This document shows positions 32,848 through 42,900 of a stretch of DNA of 64,000 nt, one piece after another. This stretch comes from Saccoglossus kowalevskii. Its lineage: Eukaryota; Hemichordata; Enteropneusta; Harrimaniidae. Made by a program: the position numbers and the translations under genes. The DNA is taken from positions 45,955 through 109,954 of the forward strand of contig NW_003109579.1 of NCBI RefSeq assembly GCF_000003605.2, in the 5' to 3' direction. The notes under the pieces were generated by a model, which searched no databases, was not told where the DNA came from, and worked only from the letters and a program-made list of their open reading frames with translations. Position 1 is the stretch's first letter, and the number at the start of each line of letters is the position of its first letter.

Positions 32848-35709
32848 ATTATTAGTTACAATCTAACTCACTTTCAACACTAGTGCAGTACTTACATCAT
32901 GTAAAATATGAATAAATGCTTATCCCAGTCTGTTAAGCTAACCAAACTTCCACCTCTTTCGGGACATTCAACGTCCTTGGCATTGAAAAAATCAACTTTT
33001 ACTGAATTTTCAAATTGTATGCATGTTGTATCATATGCCAGCCAGTCTGTTGGACACATATCCTCGGTCGCTGCAAATAAAATGATAGTCAAATGATTTC
33101 AAATTTGAAACGGCTTTTGTTGACAAAAAAGGAAATACATAATAAACCTTCATAAAATGTAGAAATGCCAACTATTTTTTTGTTACATAATCTCATTATA
33201 CATAATAATAAATTCATATAACATTTGTACTTGGCACACTGACGATTAATAAAATATCGTATTCTCATTTTACAGAAAGATCGGTCATAGCCCCTTACAT
33301 ATTCTAATTTCAAAAGACGATAGAATATCAGTATGTCGTTATTTCAAAAAAAGTTGGTAGCTTTATTGATTATTCTATTTGCAAAGAAAGGAAAGTGGTA
33401 GCATATATCTTGACTTAATTTGACAACTTTAACTTTTAAACAGAGTTTTACATTTCAACTAGTCAACAATTATATAACTCCGCAATAAGATCAATTGTGT
33501 TCATTAGCTCGCTATGTGTACAGAACATTTGGGTAGATTAATTTTTCCAGATGTTGTATAGTTGATAAAACGTCTTTGCATACACGTGAATCGTTTGAAC
33601 GGTTTTAATAATACGTACTTGATGGTCTTTCACAGACGTATTCATACGATGTACTACATGTCGCAGTGAACCATTCACAATTGTTGCCGTCATCTAAGTA
33701 AACACATTTGTCATTATCTGGTTCACTCGTTTCCCAATTACTATAGAGAATCTCTCTACCATTAGAATCATATTCAAATGTTGCAGGGACGGCGCCATTG
33801 CTTTGTATACCCATCCAATATTTCTTGTCATCTGATCTGCAGAGTGAAATAATATCATGTCATGTCATGTGTGGAGCAAAATCAAATCGAATTCTAAATC
33901 ACGGTATAGTACCCCCTCCGATGTGTCGGTTAGGTGTTGTCTAAATAGTTGCAAAAAAAACACCTTTCAAAATCTCATCAAATGTTGAGGTGAAACATGA
34001 AAGGATTTTCGAATTTTAATCACAACAAACGACAAGTTTTAAATACACTAATCATCTGTGACCATAAAGTTATACAAACTATAACTTGCATATAAATGAA
34101 TAAATTACTCACACACTTATTTAGTAGTTATTTTATACCAACAGTGTGTCAACTTATGATATTATTTCTAAATTTTGTCATGTTTATGCCCAGCGATTTA
34201 GTTAAATATTTTCCAGACCGTTGTTAAACTCATCGGTATTGAAATTAAATTGAAAAATGCATATAAAACAAATTTTTCGGGAGTCAATTATTTAAAGAAA
34301 TTTACTGAACATATTTTGAATTTATTTTTCGAAAAATATTCAAATCAGTAATTGATTTCACCGAGTGTCTACAGCCACAGTAATATATCAAAACGCTAAC
34401 AAGTATATATATATATATGTTGGTCAAGGAAATAAAGTGTTTTTAACGATTAGAAGTTCGCTTCAAAATGTCATCACGTCAACTCACATTTTACCACATA
34501 AATCATCTTTTTGAACCTCTGACGTAATTTCCACCAAATGAGCCTCCTTGCTGCGGCAAATGTGTCTGGCTTCAGTGTGCGGTTTACCATCGGTCATTAT
34601 AAGGTAACACAGTAATCCATCTGAACTGACAACCCAACCCACAGGACACACTGAAAAAGAATGTGATATTAAGTCATACAAATTATACTCTATCAGAAAA
34701 AAACAAACAAATGACAGCACAGCATTTAACAACGTGCAGTGAAATCAGCTGGAACTGTTGTTGAGATGTTTTTTTTGAAAAATATCTAATAATTATGTGA
34801 TCGATAATCACGCTATATGGCATGCTTGCTTATATAACTTCATTCACTTCGAATGCATTTGTTTCAGTTGAAACTTAATATATGTTTATGGACCTCGACA
34901 CATTGTTCTTACTAACGCCCCTAGAGACGAAACACCTCTATGACTTCAGTGTTTTGAGGGAGCTCACGTCGTCTAAATTATTTTTATAGACTTAATAGTA
35001 ATAGTTAATGTGATATAGTAAAAAAAAATCGACTATACATTTGAACGACATGGCAATGTCTATGAAAAGACTTGAATGGTAAACTTATTCGATACGGTCA
35101 CGTTTAATATACTTAGTAAGTGTTACATTACCGGCCGCAGAGAATGACGTAAGCAGAATACCGATCTATGAAAAGAAAAGAAAGAATAACCAATATTGTC
35201 GTAACCACAATGATGTTTTCCTTTGCAATTGTACAAAATATTAATTCGTATCAATATAAATGTGTAATGAGATACCGTGATATGTGATGGAGACCTGACA
35301 GAAAGAGCCCTCTCGCGATTTACGAACGTTTGAAAGTGATCTCATTCCGTCCCGGCATTCCGTGCGCGTCAGTCGAATGTAGTTTCAACCAATAGCGTCA
35401 GAGAGTAGGGGCAGGTATTACAAACTTTTCGTATAAGCAATAACACTTGCAAACGGTCTGAAATGAACACGAATCAGTTCTTTCACTGATTCCCATTAGG
35501 AATTCAAAAAATGTAAGTTTCTCTTGCGATTTTGTGATCATCTCGCAATTCGCGCGAATCGTCAATTTGTTTGAAATCTTCATAACATATAACACTCATG
35601 CATACCCTGATCGTATAAATGTTTGACCGCACATAAACAACATGGATATTAAATAACAGTGTAAATAACCTACCAATAAGACAGCAATGGACATTACACC
35701 GTAATTCAT
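20802..35709 (-). CDS. Gene B: complete adhesion GPCR with two lectin domains and EGF
   Basis: A 22-exon gene read leftwards, about 1009 residues. Order: signal peptide (1-24), CTLD1 (25-150), CTLD2 (155-278), EGF (283-314), Ser/Thr-rich linker (316-388), GAIN plus GPS (about 389-690), 7TM (about 700-942), cytosolic tail (to 1009). Coding exons are listed in the block entries that follow; all junctions are GT-AG and in phase, with no internal stop. The GPS reads [13 protein letters not shown], with predicted autoproteolysis between Leu681 and Thr682, leaving TSFAVLM as tethered agonist. Family B2 features in the 7TM are strong: [32 protein letters not shown] and LLGLTWVFG. It lies 11.9 kb upstream of its paralogue, gene A. 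The ligand and G protein cannot be told from sequence, and I know no orthologue name for this domain order. Confidence 0.95.
21050..21125 (-). mobile_element. tRNA-like sequence in last intron of gene B (SINE fragment?)
   Basis: Read on the minus strand, a strong B-box GCGGGTTCGAATCC (about 21065-21078) follows an A-box-like TTGTAGTGAGATAACC about 35 nt upstream. Arms that would make an intact tRNA are not convincing, so a tRNA-derived SINE head or tRNA pseudogene is the likelier reading. It ends about 45 nt from the acceptor of the final exon. Confidence 0.5.
21183..21236. repeat. Dispersed repeat, copy 2 (partner at 9727-9785)
   Basis: Shares GCATGCGTCAG, GTGTAATTGTTTACAA and GCGTCTACCC with 9727-9785, same orientation, roughly 90% identical. 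It lies next to the tRNA-like sequence, in the last intron of gene B, so the two may belong to one composite element. Confidence 0.65.
21858..27348 (-). CDS. Gene B: seven-transmembrane domain (exons 17-21)
   Basis: Exons 27348-27245 (TM1), 26615-26516 (TM2), 26267-26050 (TM3-TM4), 23491-23425 and 23254-23169 (ECL2 and TM5), 22026-21858 (TM6-TM7). The pattern is that of adhesion GPCRs: [19 protein letters not shown] in TM2, [17 protein letters not shown] in TM3, a GWGIP motif in TM4, CWLS in ECL2 (Cys836, expected to pair with the TM3-proximal cysteine at 765 or 767), [13 protein letters not shown] in TM6 and [18 protein letters not shown] in TM7. A 2.56-kb intron dominated by a minisatellite interrupts codon 835, directly before the CWLS codons. 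Confidence 0.95.
23790..25765. repeat. 24-bp minisatellite, about 82 copies, in gene B intron
   Basis: The unit is TGATATTTGATAATTACACG plus TCAC, with recurrent variants at three places: TGACATTTG, TGATATCCG or TGATATCTG; ATTATTAC for AATTAC; and CATCAC, CGTTAC or CGTCAC. Occasional 23-bp or shorter copies (GATATTATACGACAC, GATATTACACG) shift the register. The array fills about 77% of the intron that splits codon 835. Frames stay open on both strands for up to 286 codons because the period is 24; these are not genes. The variants recur in blocks, so it has higher-order structure. Confidence 0.97.
27713..31036 (-). CDS. Gene B: GAIN domain and GPS (exons 8-16)
   Basis: Exons 31036-30948, 30678-30490, 30150-30082, 29535-29415, 29026-28916, 28593-28521, 28398-28299, 28126-28074 and 27824-27713. 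Helical subdomain A ([16 protein letters not shown] and others) precedes the beta-rich subdomain B. GPS cysteines lie at about 646, 664, 676 and 678, with Trp659 in VWSTEGC and the cleavage triad His680-Leu681-Thr682. The GAIN fold is known to cleave itself and hold the agonist strand. The last junction is phase 2: the acceptor is the TAG just before TGTGTGG at 27824, which restores WSTEGC in frame. There is no hormone-receptor domain between the EGF and GAIN. Confidence 0.92.
29169..29190. repeat. Short (ATT)n run
   Basis: About seven ATT repeats in the gene B intron between exons 11 and 12. Confidence 0.85.
29697..29815. repeat. CpG-rich imperfect inverted repeat in gene B intron
   Basis: Two arms of about 35 nt (29697-29733 and 29778-29815) are imperfect reverse complements. 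On the plus strand the left arm carries GTCGTCTCGCTGCG and GTTCGAT. The right arm, read in reverse, carries GTCGTCGCGCAGCG and GTTCGAAT. The stretch is far richer in CpG than the surrounding intron. It may be a MITE remnant, two tRNA-like heads in opposition, or a foldback RNA source. Confidence 0.5.
31331..31444. repeat. 27-bp tandem repeat abutting exon 7 donor of gene B
   Basis: Four perfect copies of CTAGAATCATAATATGAACA plus AAACACA, then a partial CTAGAA that touches the donor hexamer at 31445-31450. On the minus strand each unit ends TGATTCTAG, an acceptor-like word. In the exon 7 frame each unit would read as nine residues with no stop. It is considered intronic. Confidence 0.95.
31451..31780 (-). 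CDS. Gene B: EGF domain and Ser/Thr-rich linker (exon 7)
   Basis: A 330-nt exon. The EGF cysteines are at about residues 283, 288, 294, 303, 305 and 314, with a GYLCNC core. The Thr/Ser/Glu-rich linker that follows contains a near-repeat, DGTTETST and DGTTDTST, pointing to small internal duplication. Without splicing, the frame would run on into the intron for about 90 codons, through a 27-bp minisatellite. The splice is supported by a GTAAGT donor, by the matching phase in gene A and by the next exon. Confidence 0.93.
32070..32220. mobile_element. Short MITE-like DNA transposon remnant
   Basis: This 151-bp element lies in the gene B intron between exons 6 and 7. The left end is CAGTGGCGGATC and the right end, reversed, is CAGGGTCGGATA; ten of twelve positions match. 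Both ends are followed inside by long C runs (GGACC then C). No transposase frame is present, so it is non-autonomous. Short TIRs starting CAG fit several cut-and-paste superfamilies, hAT among them. No convincing target duplication is visible. Confidence 0.6.
32302..33070 (-). CDS. Gene B: second C-type lectin domain (exons 5-6)
   Basis: Exons 33070-32896 and 32510-32302. The domain opens [14 protein letters not shown], includes [13 protein letters not shown] and the core FWIGYN, and closes with [11 protein letters not shown]; six cysteines form a long-form CTLD. EPN/QPD and WND Ca2+ ligands are not recognisable ([12 protein letters not shown] and EWESKDC instead). Exon 6 is 209 nt in both paralogues, yet only about two thirds identical by eye. 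Confidence 0.92.
32768..32855. repeat. (ATT)n microsatellite
   Basis: About 28 ATT repeats with one interruption (TTAATTATT) near the left end, in the intron between gene B exons 5 and 6. Gene A has an AAT run in the equivalent intron (6051-6094). Confidence 0.96.
33619..35709 (-). CDS. Gene B: signal peptide and first C-type lectin domain (exons 1-4)
   Basis: Exons 35709-35674, 35165-35132, 34650-34488 and 33836-33619. The leader [17 protein letters not shown] is hydrophobic and is followed by SFSAAV and then CPVGW; cleavage near Ala23 is likely. The CTLD is the long form: CPVGW hairpin, [14 protein letters not shown], a WMGI core and conserved cysteines ending in EYVCE. It keeps an EPD triplet but has NNCEWF where a WND would sit, so canonical Ca2+-dependent sugar binding is not supported. 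The start is the ATG whose frame splices into the leader. Confidence 0.92.
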
Positions 35710-38700
35710 GACGTTCGGATCTAAATGAAGGGAAACAAAATACATCCACAGTGAGATACAATGCAGCATTACAAATAATCCAAATATTAGGCACAATCTA
35801 ATAAACAAACAGTTACCGATAATCATTCAGTTGCAATAATCCAAAGAGGAAATTAGTGACCAAGGCGTAGCCGAGATAGCTACGTATGTTACTATATCGA
35901 ATGAATAGACAAAACAAAACAAAACTGAACATTGTATTCTGTTTCAATGCGTCATTTTTTCTGCTGTCAGGAACTGCGCATGTGATATCGAAGTCAATGA
36001 ATATTTGTGTTTTTTAACTCAGTCAATGTACAGTTGTAATCTCTAACATGTGACTACGTTCTGTCCAGTCACTATAATATCTTGAACAAGGTAACATTCA
36101 ATTCCAATTTGGTAAATATTGCTTTATGTAGAAAATTAATTTCTGCTTGGATAGTATTAACATAATGTCTTTCATAATTGCACCACAATCTACTGAGATA
36201 ACAAGGAACGATCACTTGCGAGAATCTGAAATTACGTGACATAAAACGCCTTGTGTCAAATACATTTGATGCAAACCGCAGCGCCCGCTTGTGTCATTAT
36301 AGCTTACATGCTACATGCAAAGTAACACTTAATGCTTTTTTTATATAAAATTGTTCATGAACATTTTATAGATTATGAATACATCAGTAAGATATTTATA
36401 CTTCAGTTATAGTCATAAAGAAACGATCTATTTGCATGTGAAGCAGAACCATTTGGCGTGTATCGGGTAATTAATTTCATTGAGTATACATTTATTTTAA
36501 TTTCATTTTAATTAATAAGCATATGCCTCAGCCAGCCGTTCTGGGCAATATACCACCATATGTGTTAGTACCACAATGCTGTTTTCTTCAGCTTAGAATT
36601 CATACATTGTTTATATCCACGTTAAATTAGTAAAATTTCAATTTGTCACAAGTAAAGCCTTTATCCTCACTATTGCAAAATTATGTACCATTTTTTTTCC
36701 TCACGTGAGATTGAAGGCGAGATAACTCGATAGGTATCATATATTGCTTTCATTCACAGACACCCCTGTATTAATACGTATATGTTTTGTTATTCTAACA
36801 AGCTACTTGTACGAGTTCAATATATGTGATTAACGAGAAACATCTAGCACAACATGTCAGCGTTATCGAAACTAAACGAAATGTATGCAAATTACAGTTA
36901 CAGGAACAGTTACAGTTGTGTATGTTAATTAGAAAACGATATATTGACTGTTATATTGAATAATACATGTTATATACCTGTAATTAACACATCATAAATC
37001 AGCAGATAAGTACAAATAACAGTGGATGTAATTTTGAATGAATTGAGATGCGATTTAGTTGCTACCTTATATTACAAACAGGGAGATTATGCAACAAATG
37101 ACAGCAAAAGCAGAATATTGGACGTACACACTAGATACTTTGCACTTCTCAATAATATTATAATAAGAATAACCGTTTTAGAGAGTAAGAACATAAAACA
37201 CTCCCACTTGTAAGCGTTTCCAAGTTTAACAATCCCTGTAAGTAATCGGGTAATCCAGGAAATCATTAATTGAACGAGTTGAAGCGGTCGGTAAACTCTT
37301 TATAGACAAGGTTTCAACTGAAAATGATTGACTGTTGGATTGCACGGTAAGAAAATTTCTACCAACTATAGTTTTCATGAAGAATCATGCTATTAATGTA
37401 CAACGTTCAACAAGAATTCCATTATCGAATATTATATTGTTTGTAATTGTCAAAATAGAGTACATTTCCCATAACGTGATTAATTATCTTTGCGAAATTA
37501 TCAAAAAAAAATTGAAATGCTCACGTAATTATTATAGGCATCGATTAACTTGCATGAATGGCGTAAATTGAAGTGATTGTATAAGGAAACGTCACAATTG
37601 AAGCAATAAGTTCGGACTCCTTGAAGCCGGATTCAATTTCTACTGAATGCTGGCATTGTTTGCGATAATAGGAAACGGAATAGCACGTTATTACGTTTGG
37701 GCTTGTTATATGTTTAATTCAGCATTTGAAAGAATAAACCAAACCTTCACGGTATTAACAAAATAACAGAGCTAGAAACACGTTCCTATGTTATACACAG
37801 TTACTACCAACACTTGAGAATTATGCAATCAGACCAACAGGCATCGTTTTCAGAAATCAGTGTATACATTAACAAAATAAAATTTCCTCAAAAAATGCTT
37901 CCCGGCGTGTCCGTGATTATGCATTCAGACTAACACACTGTATATTTATTCAAAACAAATCTGTTTACAAAATATGTTTTCAATTTTCTTCAACATGACA
38001 CTGTATTGATCGTAATATAAGCGGCAGGACGGATAATACTAGGAACATATTGCTTAAACGATCTCCAACAAGAATGGCTGTCAATTCTTTTCAATATTGG
38101 AATCTGAATTGTCTTCAGTCAGCTTCGTTGTGTTTCAGTTTACTGCAATCTGTTGAGCTACTCAGAAAATGTCATAATGATATTTTGATATTTTGGTTAA
38201 CCTTGTTCATCGAATTTACATGGTGAAATAAAACAGTAGTCGTGAAAATCATTACAACGGATTTGGTCATAAGATTCACCATAGATCAGCAACTAACGTA
38301 ATCTCCCCCCGTAATTAAGTGATTACACTCAGTGGCACCAATCAAACATAATTCCTAATTTATCGTCACTGGACTGTCATGAAAACATCTCAATGCACGT
38401 GATAGACACGTTTCTATCACGTGCTGACATTCATACGGAAAAATAAAGTGACGTTTTTATAACTTATGATTTCCGAATTATAATAATTACATAATCCAAA
38501 CTCAGAATCAAATATATTTGTAATGCACTGTATTCACAGACTCAGGTGAAACATATTCTTTACATCGGTAATCAGGCTATAGAAAACTATCATGAAAACA
38601 CCATCCCCGTACATTGGGACTTTGTAGATATAATAAACCGTCTGCACACAACATACATAGGGACAATTGATAGAGCTTTTAGTCTCAGACATTTGCTTGC

Positions 38701-39714
38701 GTAGAATTTGTACTCCTAATTAGTCTATACTGGGAACACAATGCTGAATATAACCTTGGGTACTCATTTCATTTTATCCAATTATTTTGTGTGTGTGTAA
38801 AGTAAACATACTATAATGTTCCATACGCACTGTGGTGTCATATATTGACGCAGTTGAATTAGTTTCTGAGGTAATAATGAAATTCGTCTATCTCGCAATC
38901 AATAATACCGCGATTAACGTATCAAAGGGAATGGTTGAGTGAGTATGCTCGTTATGGCAAACAAAATAATTGTCTCATGTTATATTTCGTTTGTTTTGCT
39001 TATCACAATTTAAATCTTGTAAGTAAGATTTCAATAAGGTCACGCGATATTCAATCATCATCGAAGCCGAACATATTGGATTGTTTAACATATATAGGTG
39101 TATTGCTACAGTATTTGTAAAATTCAACTTATTTCATTCATATCAATATAATTTTTATAGAGTTATATAGAAGACAAGTTTTATATTTATTTGTGTTCCG
39201 AGTAAGTAATTTATCGTATAATTAAGTAGTTCTTCGATATATTAACTGCTGCAGTTTAGCAGTAAACAACGCGTTAATACTTGAATTATTCAACCAAAAT
39301 ACGTAAAAAGTAAATTACAAATGTATATATACGAATAAAATAATGACGACACATTGTATTATAGCATTTGTATAGGTGAACGACCCACAAGAATATAGGT
39401 AATATCAAATAATGTAGTATGCATATATTAATAGTCTTACACATACACAGATTATGGACACGTTATCAAGACGTTAACAATATAATACATTCTCTACACG
39501 AGTCAATATCAACAATTTATCATGGTGTACAAGTTCTACAAGTCTGAGACATAGTGACGTCATATTATACTAATCGCTATGAGTGAGCAGTTGAAATAGA
39601 TCTCGGTGATCATCGATGGCAGAAAACACACATTTAGATTAATGAAACGCATAAGTCGGTTATAGAATGAGTTATGTTCACACTGTGTAATGAAAAGATT
39701 ACAATCCAAGATAC
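35710..39714. other. Upstream flank of gene B, no gene seen
   Basis: This should hold the promoter of gene B. I see no definite promoter element. All frames are short and of chance composition. A perfect hairpin at 38395-38424 is listed separately. Confidence 0.5.
38395..38424. repeat. Perfect 12-bp inverted repeat with 6-nt loop
   Basis: GCACGTGATAGA and TCTATCACGTGC are exact reverse complements separated by CACGTT. Each arm contains the palindromic E-box CACGTG (38396-38401 and 38418-38423). It could be a paired binding site for bHLH factors or a small foldback; no flanking feature decides. Confidence 0.85.
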
Positions 39715-39999
39715 ATGATTATCGCTAGACCGATAACAGTACAAAAAACAGTCGAGCGCGTCGTAATTTATTCTAAGGAAGAAATGTTGCTAAAGGTGTG
39801 CAAATGTATCATGCGGTTTTACGATCATGATATGCCATGGCCCCAACTGTCCTTACAGAACGAGTCATTAAACAAGGATATCGAAAACATTGTAAGTAGG
39901 GTCGAAATATGTATTGAATCACATGAGTTTCATAACAAGCAATATTTATCCACAGAACACACCTTGCCACCCATACCAACAAGATTATGTGATCATTAA
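39715..39999 (+). CDS. Unrecognised 94-codon ORF (weak candidate)
   Basis: ATG to TAA. The composition looks more protein-like than other frames in this desert: charged helical stretches such as KEEMLLKVCKCIMRFYDHD and NKDIENIVSRVE, ending LPPIPTRLCDH. No domain is recognised, and no neighbouring exons, promoter or poly(A) signal tie it to a transcript. It may be a small gene, a lone exon, a mobile-element relic or chance. Confidence 0.2.
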   Translation: MIIARPITVQKTVERVVIYSKEEMLLKVCKCIMRFYDHDMPWPQLSLQNESLNKDIENIVSRVEICIESHEFHNKQYLSTEHTLPPIPTRLCDH

Positions 40000-42900
40000 T
40001 ATAAATACTCACGTCAAAATATGTTTTGCAATCCTCTACAACACATACACTACATAGACAGTATTACGATATCTCTTCCCGGACACTGCGCTGCTTTGAC
40101 AATGTTCTAGTTATACTACCCAGCCGCTCTTTGCTTCGAAATTAGAAACGCAAATAGTTTTGCGCATGCGCACAATTTCCACTTCATGCACTGAACCCAG
40201 AGTACAGTGTAACATCAAAACAGCCGCTGTTACCATGATAACAAGGTGTAATTATCACCCATCGGACAACGAGGGAAATATACAAACGTGTTTTATTAAT
40301 GTGACTATTAATCCAAGAAACTATTTTTACATCGTTCATTTCGTCTGCTTTTATATTATAATATTAATAATTTCAATGAATATATGTTATGAAACCCATT
40401 ACCAATTCTAATCAATATATGCTCACTGATATCATAAAGTGAAACGCTGAAACGTACATCAAACGTATATCACTGGTATATTATTTGCATATTAAACATT
40501 TGTCAATAGCAACAATTAATATATATGTAATATTTATTATATACACGGTTTGGCGTTTTTCGACATTCGATTACTAACTTAAATTTATATTTCTTTGTGG
40601 GGGTTATTATAATGGACCAACTTCAAGTTGTTGAACTGCACCACATGGACCATTGTGGTGAACACATGGACACAACTCGTATGTGTCTCTTCAATTATAG
40701 CTTTCCTAAAAGTATATAGAAAACTACCAGCTTGCTTATGAAGGCAGTTAATTAAAAAAATTTCTCAGAAATTATCGATTTAGATTATGAAAAAGGACGC
40801 ATTTACTAGGTGATTCCGTGCCAGAATTTTGGCGCCAAAAATGTGTTAGTTTTGGGTCTGCTCTGTCATTAATATTCGAAATATGAAATGACAAAACTGG
40901 AATTCAATAGATGTTGGCGTCTAGAGAACTTGAAGCAATCCGGTGCCAACCTTTGTTCACGTGCAAGTGATTTAATGTACAACGTCTATGTATAAACATG
41001 TGATGTGTTTCTAGTGTCCACATCTCGGCGATCGCTGTTACAAATTGATACCAATGGCACAGGAAATGTTTTATCAAAAAAACAAATCGGAGAAAAAGAG
41101 TGATAGTTACAGCTGCTATTGTTTTAATGAAACGCAACAGAAAGTAATGTGTTAGCCAAACTGTGACAAATTGAATATACTGGCTCGAACACAGCTACAA
41201 AAGCGTTCATAGCGAAGACAAGTCTATAGTTGGTGCATGGAGCTTTCAAAAGATTAACCGGTCAATTAGTCGAAGAAACGATTCATGTAGAGCCGTACAG
41301 AACGTACCTGTATTTTATTCAACATATTTTAAGTAATGGTGAATGCTATGACATATAATCAAAGAAAATATAATCAAAGTTGTAATCTATTAAGAAGAAG
41401 TTTATATAGATACGATTACTGCTAATATGGCATTTGGTTTCATGCCTATCAACAGACACGGACAATGGTTTTCACCTAACGTACAGATGGTACCGTTTTG
41501 CCTAATCGAATCTAGTACAATGAAAATGAATTAAATCCAAGCATCATATTGTTGGTGACGGCAGTGGATATTCAAGACTAATGGAGAAACGCTCGTAATC
41601 GTATTATGGCATACATGGATTGAATCTAAATATAAACGTTGCCAATGCTAATGCTGCAAATCCCACTTTGCCGGATTGATCACACAATGCTTTTAGTTAA
41701 AACATGACATCAAAAAATATTGAGTTTGAATTTTATGATATTAAAAAAACAGATTATTATTTTAATAACCCTATAACAATTATATTTTGCTACTAGATTG
41801 AGCAATTTCCTACCCATTGGATGTGTCGGTGACCTTTATTAGGCGGGAAGTTACAAATCAGCGCGATCGATATAGACGTTTAACGGCGAACAAATCAAAC
41901 GTAATACACTTTATTCATCGTGGCTCATAAAATCTTTATCACTGTCTCTCTGAAATAAAAAGTTGCCATTATAAAATGTCTGTACGTATATAGGTCGTAC
42001 TAATAATCAAATATATAGAATAACATACTATGTATACATCAGTGAAGTCTCCATCAGCGCATAACTAAAATGACAGAATAACTGCCTATCTTGTCATGTC
42101 TATTTACTAAGTATATTTGTTTTTTTAAACATCACATTGGCAATATCGAGAGAGGTGTTTTCTAGAAAGTTACAAAATTCACAACATACTTAGAAACGCT
42201 TTATCTGATCTGGTACACGCTTAGCAAGAACTATGTATAGTAGTTTGTCTAATACATTTGCATTGTGACAACAAGATCCTGTCAAGTGAATGGCTATTCA
42301 ATTTAACGTATATAAGCCAGAACAGTTCTGACAGTTTATCAATTTGACAATATGCTACTACTGAATGATTCGGGAACCAATCACCCTCTTTTTCTCTTTA
42401 CTCAGAGGCAATGATGCCACAGGATACAATGGCCTATAATTATCCAACCCAATAACAATGTTATTACTAGTCATGCAATCTGCGGCTCTTCATTGGCTAC
42501 TTAGTTCAGCTTTGTCGACTGTCAACATGAAATGTACATTTTAATATCCTGTATGTGAAAGTGCACTGAACCTGTTTCATTGCATGGCTGTGGTATATTG
42601 CGTGGACTAATCTTTGAAATGAGATGAGTGAGTATGTGTCACGGAATGCACATGTCAGCCTTCATAATAAGCATATCACGAACACAATTTCACCAAAGAT
42701 GTTGTTTTGTTCTACTCTCAACAACAATAGTTTTTATAGGCTTGGGTGTAAAAAACAAACACATGAGAAATTTAGTTGTGATTCACGGCTTTTTGGGGTA
42801 GAAGTATTATTGTTTTTAAAGTTGCAATGAACCATTACATACATGCCTTGTGATTGAATTGAAATATGTAGGCAAGAACTGACTTCTTGTGAGTGTAAAA

